From: Sitta carolinensis | Lineage: Eukaryota; Chordata; Aves; Passeriformes; Sittidae | DNA length: 64,000 nt | NCBI GenBank assembly: GCA_032173965.1 | Contig: CM063283.1 | Location: 80,850,743 to 80,914,742 of the forward strand | Direction: 5' to 3' | In this document: in pieces, positions 52,195 to 62,500 of the stretch | Layout of the letters: each line of letters opens with the position of its first letter | How positions within the stretch are numbered: position 1 is the first letter of the stretch | Notes under the pieces: model-generated | The model's input: the letters and a program-made list of their open reading frames with translations, nothing else | Database searches by the model: none | What the model was told of the DNA's origin: nothing | Translations under genes and position numbers: made by a program

Positions 52195-52512
52195 GAGGAT
52201 AGGAAGGTTCTGCAGATACTGAATGACTGGAGCAACAGGCTCAGGCCAACTGCAGGAGGATCAGCAAGACAAAAGGCCAGGACCTGCACTTGGGTCACAA
52301 CAACCCCATGCAGCACTACAGGCTGGGGAAAGGGCTTGAGATCTGGTCAGCAGAAAAGAGGCTTGGAGGTGCTGGTCAGCAGCTGGCTGGGATCGTTCAA
52401 GAGGCATCTGAACGTGGCACTTGGGGATATGGTTTAGGGGTGATTATGGTTGTGTTAGATTGATGATGGTACTTGATGACCTTGAAGGTCTCTTCCAACC
52501 TTGATTCTGTGA
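52195..52512 (+). mobile_element. CR1 LINE 3' fragment with an internal deletion, plus strand
   Basis: The left part (CTGCAGATACTGAATGACTG..., CCATGCAGCACTACAGGC) comes from the CR1 coding/late region. After GGTCAGCAGCTGGCTGGGAT the sequence jumps to the 3' UTR (TTCAAGAGGCATCTGAACGT) and ends GGTCTCTTCCAACCTTGATT, CTGTGATC. The jump skips several hundred bases present in the copy at 58916-59587, so an internal deletion is likely. Confidence 0.85.
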
Positions 52513-55298
52513 TCAAAGGCATGCTGCTAGCTCAGTCTCTAATGGAGCGTGGGAGCTGTTTAGATCTCTTCTGCAGGTTTAATTACTCATCTGCTGCAGC
52601 TGAGTTTGTCTCTTCAAATTTATTTTTTTTTTAATGGAAAGAACAAATCGGAAACTCTTCCATACAATCTGTAAAGTTGCCCTTGGATTCAAATTTTTAG
52701 TAAACTTTTCTGCCATGTTCTGATTCAGAAAAGCATCTCAACACACACTTAAAATCTGTTTCCTGAGGGACAGTCGTATTTTAAGCTTCTGCTTAAGTTC
52801 ACTGGTTGAATAAAACTGCTTTCCTGAGCTGGTGCCTTAATGGTCATGCCTCCTAATGGAATTATAGTTCTTAGGTACACGTGACTGTCAGCAGTCTGTA
52901 GATAGGATGATACATCTTTTTGTAAACATGATTTTATTTTTTTTTTTTTAATAAGCATATACATACCAGAAGTTGCTGCTTTCTCTGGTAAGTATCTTTT
53001 GTGATACTATTATTAAGGTTTTCGTAGAGTTGATCAAAAAAAAAGCTGTACATCTTTGTGGATCTATAGACATAAAAACACAGAGCATACTTTTCAATCT
53101 AAGTGAAACCAAAACTGTATTTTTAGCCTTATAGTGAGGATGTTTTTTGTTTTTTTTTCTTTTGGGGAGAGGGGTACTTGGACAAGGTATATTGGAGAAG
53201 TTTGACTGGGGGCTGGGAGAGGAGGCTGTGTTTGTTTTGCAGAAAGGAGTTGATAGACGGTAGTGTTGCCTTTCCCTGGTGTATTCTACAGTAAGATGAG
53301 AGCTGCTTGCATGGATTGTTTTGTCTGCTTCACATTGCTTTAGAATAGACATGGAGGGAGAGAAGGAAAATTAGTAGTGAAATACTGCTTTTCTAAAATT
53401 CAGTTGATAAAGCTAAAAGAATAGATTAATTGTTGGAGACAGAATGAAGAGAAAGTAATTGTTTAAGAAGTTGTCATATCTTGACATTAAATACCATTGG
53501 GGAGAGGGGTGTGGTGTGTGTTTCACAAAGCATCAATTTCTAAACTAACATGGCATTTAAGCCCATTTCCCACCAATCAAAACAAAACTCAACCCCAGAA
53601 TATCCCTGGTATTGTATGGTACTTGTATACAAATGAAGTATTCCTATTTGAGCACACAGTTGCTAAGACAAAGTAGATGTGTGGTGTTAGATTATGGCAA
53701 TCTGAAACTCTTCAAAGTGGGCTGTATCTAAACATTACTTTTTATTATCAAGCCATATATTTTCACTATATTGTCTGCAGGACATAAGCATGAAGCTTTA
53801 GTTTTGCAGGTATTGGGTGTGAGTTGACAAAATTGTCGTATATGCATCCTTTACACTCTAGGTGGTTTCTTCTGCTTTCCACATAAGCACAGTTTTTTTG
53901 CTCATTTAATGGGTTCACCACAAACTCTTGTGAATGAGTGTTGTAATGCTGTTTTTCATTGCATTGGTTATGAAGTTCACTGAAGGAAAATAGGAAGGAA
54001 GAGACGTTTTTATGCAAATATTCCACTGCCCTGCATACAATTCTGTAAGGGAGAGAGGGAGGGAGAAGGGGAAGGAAACTTGTTTTTATTTCATGGACTG
54101 TGTGATGGAAACCACAGTTATCTGCTGCTAAAAACTGAACTGCATGCAACATTGTAATAATAACTTTAAATTGCCAAATGGTGTGTTATGATACTGTTGC
54201 ATTTATTTTATTTAATACCATTATATATTTTTCCATAACAGTTATCCATTTGTGTGTAGATGTTTCCCAAATATTTGTCCTGTAGATATAAATTTCTAGT
54301 TTGGGAAGAAGTCAAGTTCTTTTCACAGGTTTGTAAGAAAGCCTTAGTTTAAATATGCTCATTAAAGGAATTTTCTGTTTTATAAGAGGAAATTTAAGTT
54401 TAAAAAAAAAAAAAAGTAAAAAACAAAGTTCCTGGGAAGGGGTCAGGAGTTGAACAGCTGCAGCAGTAGAATTCCTTGTAGGGAAGCATAAAACCTTTTG
54501 TGTGCACACATGTGTGTGGTTTTAATTACTGGAAATATTTGAGGCTTCCTACTAACCCAAGTTTACATTCCCAGAATTTGTTTCTAACTGTGAAATGCGT
54601 ACAGATAAGCTGTGCTTTCTTCTGGAGAAACATTAACTGGTTTAGTTGCCCTCATGTCCATTTTCTCAGGTAAAATTAGAAATAGAGCACAAATGCATTT
54701 GGTAGGCTATGGGACAATCTGTCAGCTGAAGGGCAGAAGGATTAACTATTTATACAAAATATGCATCTCAGCATCTCTAAGCTAATAACTGGGTTATGTT
54801 GGATGTTCACAGTGAAGAATGCAAGTCAGAGTTGAGAGTCCAAGGTATGGTCTTTTCTGTTAGCAAAAAGATGCAGATGTACCTCCATTTGTATTTCATC
54901 AATTCTTGAAAAATACATTTTTATTTTTGTTAATGACAGGTGATTTTGCTAGGGGCACTTCTGCCAAATATAAAATCGGTGCCTCTCGCATGTAGTGGGA
55001 TCATCATCCTGATGTATCCCATTAGGTATATTGCAATGCCATCCTGCTTGTATAATTTAGAGTAGAACCCCACAGAAGTGTAAATAGAGATAGCATATTG
55101 AAGTTCTAAGTAACACTTATGTTTTGCATTCAGAAACAGTCACTGATTATGAGATACAAGCTTTTCATTTGATTTTTCTTTAATATATAGTTAAGGCAAA
55201 ACTGTCTTATAAAGTATTCTTAAGTTTTGTAGACAAAGCATAAATGTTATTGTATATGTGCTAATTGTGGCAGCTTTATCATTCTAGTTGGTTTTTAC

Positions 55299-55358
55299 AA
55301 TAAAGTTAATTTTACAAAAAACACTTTTCTATTTTTATGTACTGACATATGCAATAAA
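55299..55358 (+). terminator. ABHD13: Candidate distal polyadenylation signals for ABHD13
   Basis: Two AATAAA hexamers (55299-55304, 55353-55358) are followed by T/G-rich sequence from about 55375. They lie about 4.1-4.2 kb after the stop. Confidence 0.45.
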
Positions 55359-55370
55359 TTGATACATTAA

Positions 55371-56499
55371 AAGTGATGTTTATGTCTTGTTCTAGTTTGT
55401 GGCCTGTCTTCGGTGCGCTGTGTGAAGAGGTAGTTTTGTTTGCATGGTAGCACATCAACCCCCGGGTACCATTTTCAGTCACTTATTAAAGCCAGAGCAC
55501 ATGGACCAGACATCTAGCTAGTATTGTTAGATATGGCCCTGTAGAAAGCTATTACAGCAGGGGAAAAAGCATATTACAAGTATATTTCTAAGCTTTGTCA
55601 TGTATCCTCACTTTCAGGAAGTGTAAGTAAATCTGGTATGCGTAGCTCTCCATCACTTTCTAACATATTTTGCATTTCAAAATGTCTCTGTTGTCTGTGG
55701 GTCTGAGAGATGGTCTAAAGATTCTGTCCATTAGGAAGTATTTTGAAGTGTTTCTGACTAGTTTTAGCACCTATGCTGGCAATATTTTAAATATCAATTT
55801 TACATCCTATAATGCCAGTCATTTTTAGTTAATTCATGCAGTTGGAATGGGATACTCAGTCTGAAGCAATTTCTACTTTCTTACAGAGAAATGCATTACT
55901 AAGCTTATATCACCTCTGTTCCCATTCAGCATGGTTGACATGAAATACTCAGAAAATAAGGGCTTACTGATGTCTTTTCTAAAGCTGCAAAATATGTGTC
56001 CTCTCCTGAATTACTGCAAGGCTTATAGTTCATTTTTAACCCAGTACCTAGGAAACAGGGCTGTGGTGTGGGGTGTAGGTGTGGTACATTTGGACACTCT
56101 TCAAGATACCTATTAATTTGGAATGAAAAAATTTAAAAACTAATTTTTGTAAAGGAAGAAATGACAGTACAGGAACAACTCCAGATTTGGGTACTTCATG
56201 TGAATATTGCCCTGAATGAGAAGCAGGTTGCTGTAATGTGAGCTACGTCACTAAAACTTGCACAGTAGTGTTCTGGAAAACACAGATTTTGCATTTGCTT
56301 TTTCTTACTTGAAAATTGATAAGCAGCTGGGCTACAAAGTGCAACACAAACTCTGTCTTGGAATGTTTCATGAAGTTATATTCATTTGCTTAGTAGGTGG
56401 GTATAGGCCTTCATATCAGGCAAAACACCATATTTGAATTTTTCTCTCAATTTGCAAGTATCAATCAAATTGTTGTAAATATTCATGAGGGCATATGAA
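55371..56499. other. Intergenic sequence, no gene seen
   Basis: AT-rich DNA with only short random open frames. The endogenous retrovirus starts near its right end. Confidence 0.55.
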
Positions 56500-56519
56500 C
56501 ATCTAAACTAAAATTGGAT

Positions 56520-57355
56520 CAGCCCTGCCAAGAAGGGCTTGGGGATTGTTATAGGTTTGACGTTGGCACAAGGCCAATGCCTTTATGAGGATATACTGTC
56601 TCTGGTATTTGTTGTGATCTTGTTGATGACTTCAGTGGGAATTTGCCGTTGTTCATTTTGCTACTTTATTCTTAGGAACTGGATTCTCGGGCAGGTCTCT
56701 TGACTTTATTCTTCTTGATAGTAAATCTGGCTTTTAGGAGGATTTGGATGATTTTCGTTCTTTTCTCAAACACTTTTGTTGCCGTGTTTCCTTACACAAT
56801 GATATCATCGATGTACTGTAGGTGTTCTGGAGCTTCACTCTTTTCTAGTGTAGTCTGAATCAGTCTATGGCAGATGGTGGGGCTGTGTTTCCCCCCCTGG
56901 GGCAGTCGGTTCTAGGTGTATTGCACACCCCTCCAGGTGAAAGTAAACTGAGGCCTACATTTTACTGTTAAAGGAATGGAGAAAAAGGCATTTGCAATGT
57001 CAATAGTAGCATACTACTTTGTTGCCTTGGACTCTAGCTCGTACTGGAGCTCTAGCATGTCTGGAACAGTAGCACTCAATGGTGGAGTTACTTCATTTAA
57101 GCTACGATAGTTTACAGTTAATCTCCATTCTTCTCCAGATTTGCGCACAGGCCAGATGGGGCTGTTGAAGGGTGAGTGGGTTTTGCTGACTACCCCTTGG
57201 CTCTCTAGCTCACGGATTATCTTATGGATGGGGATCACAGTATCTCTATTCGTCTGGTACTGTCGGCGGTGCACTATCGAGGTGGTAATCGGTACCTGTT
57301 GCTCTTCTACCTCTAGGAGTTTTATTGTTGATGGGTTTTCTGATAGTCTAGGCAA
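56520..57355 (-). pseudogene. Retroviral pol fragment: reverse transcriptase N-terminal half
   Basis: The open part (57355-57014) has a polymerase-like beginning with SPFNSPIWPVRKSGEEWRL, typical of the reverse transcriptase fingers. The homology goes on past the stop at 57014 with an ATIDIANAFF-type block and the YIDD catalytic motif (56804-56815). Stops are seen at 56912-56914 and 56792-56794, the latter a few codons after YIDD. The connection, RNase H and integrase are missing. It is non-functional as it stands and was probably made as part of a gag-pol polyprotein. Confidence 0.8.
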
Positions 57356-57399
57356 GGAGCTTAATTGCTTAATGCCCTTTGTTACTACAGGTGTTATTT

Positions 57400-57690
57400 C
57401 AAATGCTTACCTGAATTTTTTTGGGTCTTTGAAATACCCATTTCGAAGGAAGTCTATGCTTAAAATGTATGGGGTTTTTGGGCCAGTCACAATAGGGTGT
57501 TTCTTCCACTCACTTCTAGTTAGGTTTACATCAGTTTCTACTAAAGTAAAATCTTGTGATCTCCTTGTTACACCGGAAATAGAAACAGATTCTGTTCCTA
57601 CATGTTTTGATGGGATTAATGTGCACTGTGCACCAGTGTCAACTAAGGCCTCATATTTTTGTGGTTCTGATGCGCCAGGCTAACGAATCT
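57400..57690 (-). pseudogene. Retroviral aspartic protease remnant
   Basis: On the minus strand DTGA, the active-site motif of retropepsins, is encoded at 57629-57640 in the context ALVDTGAQ. Sequence in the same sense leads into the pol segment. The domain is only partly readable. Confidence 0.65.
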
Positions 57691-57917
57691 ACACAATCTA
57701 AAAGACACGATTTTCCCTAGCCTCTACCTGGCTAGAGGCAGGGCCTCTCTAAGCCTGGTTATCTTTACTTTTCTTGGGCAACTGGGGCTACTTCTTTTTT
57801 GGTGAAACTTCCTCCCTGAGTTTTGCCTTCACACAATTTAAGCACCCGCTGGGTCAGAGCAGTAGTAGGTTTTCCATCCTATCTCCTTATGTTTTCCTCA
57901 AAACTACATAGGACAGA

Positions 57918-58484
57918 CTATAGCTCAGTTCGGGGGGTATACTTCCTTTCCCCATTTGGGGAATATTTGCGTTTGGTACTGGAACCTTTGACTTGTACTG
58001 TCGAGATTTGGAGAAAGTCTTCTTTCATCTCTCTTATCTCCTCTTTGAGTTTCTTATGGTTCTCTTTTATTTTATTATTTAATTTCTGTAGATGGGTTTC
58101 TACAGTTGCAATTCTTGCCTGTATTGGGCCATGCACAGTATCTGTATATGCTCTGAGTTTTTTTGCCATATTCAGTACGGTTTCTTCCCTGTTATCTCGT
58201 TTCATTATGGCTAAAGCAGAAGCATATTCTTGTGGCCTAAGTCGTACAAGTTTTTGCCACATTACGGATGTACATGGTACCAAATCTGGGTTTCTAGTGT
58301 TTAGGTTATCTGAGAAGACAATCTCTGTCACTGTTATCTCTCTCAGGCGTTGGATCTCTTGTTCCATGGTATTTAATTTGGGTTTTGTTTCTTCAGAACT
58401 CTTACAGTATTTTTGCTGTTGGGCACTTTCCTTACGCCACCCCTCCATACTCTTTCGGCCGTGTTGTTTAGTTGCTGATATCAA
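57918..58484 (-). CDS. Gag-like ORF of the endogenous retrovirus (188 codons)
   Basis: An uninterrupted 188-codon frame lies upstream of the protease and pol remnants on the same strand, the place of gag. The C-terminal half is strongly heptad-like (VETHLQKLNNKIKENHKKL), predicting a coiled coil. The N-terminal half is polar. I see no Cys-His nucleocapsid knuckle between it and the protease (57700-57917). The gene assignment rests on position and my recollection of similar avian ERV sequence. It could instead be the intact part of a longer, interrupted gag. Confidence 0.55.
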   Translation of the reverse strand: MISATKQHGRKSMEGWRKESAQQQKYCKSSEETKPKLNTMEQEIQRLREITVTEIVFSDNLNTRNPDLVPCTSVMWQKLVRLRPQEYASALAIMKRDNREETVLNMAKKLRAYTDTVHGPIQARIATVETHLQKLNNKIKENHKKLKEEIREMKEDFLQISTVQVKGSSTKRKYSPNGERKYTPRTEL

Positions 58485-58915
58485 ATTTCAAGGTGACAGA
58501 GATCACAGACACGGTTTCCCAGTCTCTCTCTCTCTCCGGGGGGGGGGGGGGGGGGGGGGGGAAGGGGAAAAGAAGGCTGCTTGATGCCTCTCAAAGTTCT
58601 TGTACTTTCTCCACCCTTCTATCTTGCAGGATTTTTCTCTCCCCCTCTCTGCCTAAGGTTCCAGCCTACCTCACCCAGGCCGCATGGCTTCCCCTCTCCC
58701 GCCCAGCCAGCCGCTGGCCAGGGGAGATCCCTCCGTCCTCAGGGACCGGAACCAAGAGAGAGCTTTCTGGGGAGCCCTTTGCTTTTAACCCCTTGTGTTC
58801 TCAGAGGCAGATCCTTGTCTTTAGTGGCCACACCAGGTGCCAGTCTTAAAACCTGAGCACTCATTGGTTTGACCACTAAAGTTCAAAAAAACTCATTTTT
58901 TTCAAACTACGACAG
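58485..58915 (-). mobile_element. ERV leader / LTR-like segment
   Basis: Non-coding sequence upstream of the gag-like frame. On the minus strand it starts TGTCGTAGTTTGAAAAAA, compatible with the TG of an LTR, and includes the G24 tract. No TATA or AATAAA is clear, and the primer site was not identified. Its plus-strand open frames are artefacts. Confidence 0.45.
58538..58561. repeat. Poly-G run, 24 bases
   Basis: An uninterrupted G tract follows a (TC)n patch. It is able to form G-quadruplexes and is error-prone to sequence and assemble. Confidence 0.9.
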
Positions 58916-59587
58916 GGATGCTGGTGGCTGAGAGGCTGGACATGACCCAGGAATGTGCACTCACAGCCCAGAGAGACAGTTGTGTCCTGGGCTACATCCA
59001 AAGCAGCATGGGCAGCAAGGGAGGGAGGGCATTCTGCCCCTCTGCTCTGCTCTGGTGAGTCCCCACCAGGAGTGCTGCATCAGCTCTTGATTCTTCAGCA
59101 CAGGAAGGACTTTGAGCTGTTGGAGGAAATCTAGAGGAGGGCCACCAATCTGATCAGAGGGATGGAGCACCTCTTCTATGAGAAAAAGCTAAGAGAATTG
59201 GGCTTGTCCAGCCTGGAGAGAAAGGTTTTGGGGTGACCTAATTGCAGCTTTACAGTACCTGAGGGAGGCTACAAGATAGATGGAGAGGATTTTTACAAGA
59301 TCATGTAGCGACAGGACAAGAGGGAAAGGCTTAAAATTGAAAGAGAGTAGGTATAGATTAGATTTTTGGAGGGACCAAATATACCTCTTACTGTGAAGGT
59401 GGTGAGGCACTGTAACAGGTTGCCCCGAGAAGTTGTGGGTGCTCCATCCCTGGAAGTGTTCAAGGCCAGCCTGGATGAAGGTATCAGCAACTTGATTTAG
59501 TGGAGATGTCCCTGGCCACAACAGAGGTGTTGGAACAATACAATCTTTAGGGTCCCTTCCAACCCAGGCCATCCTATGACTCTATGA
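58916..59587 (+). mobile_element. CR1 LINE 3' portion, plus strand, about 670 bases
   Basis: The longest CR1 copy in the window. It starts in the reverse-transcriptase C-terminal region (GGATGCTGGTGGCTGAGAGG) and continues with GCATGGGCAGCAAGG, GGGCTTGTCCAGCCTGGAGA, CTTACTGTGAAGGTGGTGAG and AGTGTTCAAGGCCAGCCTGG. It ends GGGTCCCTTCCAACCCAGG with the CR1 tail CTATGACTCTATGA. Stops and indels make it non-coding. Its 5' break coincides with the edge of the ERV. Confidence 0.9.
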
Positions 59588-62500
59588 AATAAAACCTAGA
59601 CCAAAGGCTTGCTCTCTGTTAAAAAAATCAAGTATAGACAGATAAGGTTTTGAGAAAATGCTGAACCATTGGCTTAGCAAAAATTATTTGCTCCAAAGAT
59701 ATTTAACATGCCTGAGCTTTAAATCTCTTGTTGGACTCTATTCAGGGTCTTCATTTAGATTCTGTACTGAGTGCTGTCTCTGTAAGCAGATAAAGAAGAT
59801 ACACAGATTATTTTCTGGATTTGTTTTGAAAACATTGATGTGATTAATTTGTTATGCTTCAACTTGGATGGGGACAGAATAACTCTTGTGCGTCTTGAAA
59901 AAACAGCAATTCTTCTTTCTCTGAAAGGCAATGCAGCTTAAGGGCAGACTTGGTTTTACTGTGTTAACTCCCAGCTGGAGATACATATGTAATAATCTGA
60001 AGCAATGAGCTAAATAACGCAGAGCTGCAAAGTGGCTGACGAATGTGAGCATGTTCACATACCAAACGCAGCAATGTTGCTGCTAGTTTGACAAGCAACT
60101 AAGGAACGGATTGTGCTGAGTGAAGACAGAAAGAAAGGACGTTCTACAGCTGGTTTGAATTACACTTAACGTCTAGTGTAGGCTAATTATTTACAAAAAT
60201 TCAAAGGGAAAGGTCAGGCAGAGAACCCTTTCCTGTCTGTCCACTCGGACTCAAGGTCAGTGTAGCAAATATGGCTATGCGGAAATAACATTATGATTTG
60301 AAAATACTTGAATCCTTGTCCTGTGCCTTATGTTGAAGGTCTACAGACTGTAGCAGCAGCAGAGCGGCCACTCCCACGTGAAGGGCCATGCCTCCATGTT
60401 TATCTTGTTACCATACAAAAGCATGTTTAGCCCATCTGTGCAAAATCTGTTAAGTTGCATAGTGTCAAAGAGGTGGAGAAATGTAGTTCTCTGTGTTGCT
60501 GGATAGCAAAGCCGGTGAGACTGTAAGAGAAGTGGGCTTCAGCTGTGTGACAGAGCTCCTTTTTCCCTGGGCAGTAAGAAGCAGTTGTTGTAACCTCGTG
60601 GGGAGGGGGAAAGGGGGGGAAGGGGAGGAGGCTGGCATTAAGCTGCTGTAGTATATAAATCCTGGGTTGGTTTTTTTATATTTTATATGTTTTTAAAATT
60701 ATTTTCTAGCTGGTTTTGCTGCATACTTTGAAAGACACCTATTATAATTGTTTTTCCTTTCTGTGTCAGTTCCTTTTCTCTTTGAAAACACTGTAATAAC
60801 CATGTAAAAAGTGACAGTGACTCCAAGTCAGATATAGGTTTACTTTATGTAGTATGCATTTGAACCCAAATTGTCTAGATATCTAGAGAAATAAAATGCT
60901 GTAAGAAATAAAACAAGGATGGCATACCTAAAATGTGCAGAGACATTTGTGTTATCCTCGGAAATTTTGAAATGGTGAGGAAAAGAGAAAAGATTCCCTT
61001 TTCGCCTCAGAAAAATCTCATAAAAATTTTTGTTTTCCTTTTATCAAGATAATTTATCAAATAAGGCTTTAACTGTCTGTATAACATATCCTTTGCTTGC
61101 AAGGTATACAACAGCTTCCAAGAAGTTAAAATGATAAGATGTAGTATATACAGCCACAGGAGTGGAGTATTCGGAAAAAAAGTACTTTTTGGATCCATTT
61201 GTGAGGCAGAACTTGCCTGTATTTGCTACTTGTGTACGTTGTAGTTAATGGCTGAAAGAGCTAATTAAGTGTTCTTGAAGGGGATGTGTACTGCTTCAGA
61301 GGGGTATCTGTGCATACTCTTAATACAGATAGGTCTCTTTATTAGCAGAAAACTACAGCACAGGATTTATTCTGATCTCCTCCAAAATAGTCCTCCTATT
61401 TTGTCCATCGTCAGAAAGGACTTAACTGAAATTAACTGGAAAATGTCAGAATGGAACCTTTAGCTTTTTCTGAGCTCCTCTGTCTGTTCTGCACTGTCTT
61501 GTGTGGTAAGGCAAGGTATCATGGTCTCTCTCTTGTAATAACCACAGGGACCATTTTGCGGCTGCTTCAGAAGTATGTGAAGCTGGACCCTTGCCACTGG
61601 AGGCATACTTTGAGTGTGGCCTCCAACACACTTGCCTGGATCTCTGTGCTGCAGCATCTGCACAGCCTCCTTTTTAAAAACAGAACATTTGTTTTTAAGT
61701 AAACTTTCATGTTTCTTCATTAAACTGGGTTTTACCCAAGCCTTCAGAGTCATATCAGCTGCTTCTCTTTTGTACGTTGAACTTCATTATGGGTTTTCCC
61801 TCCCCACAAAGAAGATGCTTTTGTGGTTGAAGTATATAACTGGATTTCAGGAAATCAAGAATTCAGTTCCTGGTTAAGCCACAAATTTCCTGTATGATTG
61901 GTTACTATCTCTGCCTTGGTTCCCCACAGATGTAATGTTGATATTTTGTAAGTTTACAGAGTAGCAGGACCCATCTTGGTCATTTAATCTGATACTCTGC
62001 ATAATGCAAATGAAAAAAAAATTATCTGCATAAAATTACAGGGCTTGTTTCTGCTGTAACATCTTGGAAGTTTTAACCAGCCTTAGTTTTGTACAGACAC
62101 CCATTTTCCTGTCTTGTAGTGAAACATTCTCACCTTTAAGAGTCTTCAGTGGTAATGTGTTGGGGTTTGGTTTTCATTTATTTATTATTTTGAATTTTAC
62201 CAAAATGTTTGCTCTTTTTCCTGGAAGTAAAGGAGTTGGTTAAGTAGCATTCTTAGACTAGCCAAGGCATTTCTTAATAGTTTTCCTTGGCTAAATTAAA
62301 GAGATTTTTTAGTCAGTTGATCTGAGTGTTCAGCGTAGCTCATCCTTTGGGTTAAGAAGACCCTATGGTGAATGCACAGATCATGTACTGTGCATCTAAA
62401 TTAGGACCATGTTTTCAGAATACCTTTATTGTAAGGGTATTGTTCTTTTTGTTTTCAGGGTTAGATGGCCAGGACTAGGTTTCTGTAGTTTAATGCAATG

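Larger units (their letters stand above)
51168..55370 (+). other. ABHD13: Probable long 3' UTR of ABHD13
   Basis: No coding sequence follows the stop. An early ATTAAA lies at 51436-51441, and AATAAA signals at 55299-55304 and 55353-55358, the latter followed by T/G-rich sequence (TTATGTCTTGTTCTAG). The mammalian ABHD13 mRNA has a multi-kilobase 3' UTR, so the distal signals are plausible. A CR1 fragment (52195-52512) lies inside. The exact end is inferred. Confidence 0.5.
56500..58915 (-). mobile_element. Decayed endogenous retrovirus, 5' half, minus strand
   Basis: Read from right to left: a leader or LTR-like stretch (58915-58485), a gag-like frame, a protease segment and the start of pol. 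The pol part ends near 56500, soon after the reverse transcriptase catalytic motif. The rest of pol, any env and the 3' LTR are absent, so the copy is truncated. Stops interrupt pol. I cannot assign it to a named class. A CR1 element abuts its right edge. Confidence 0.8.
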
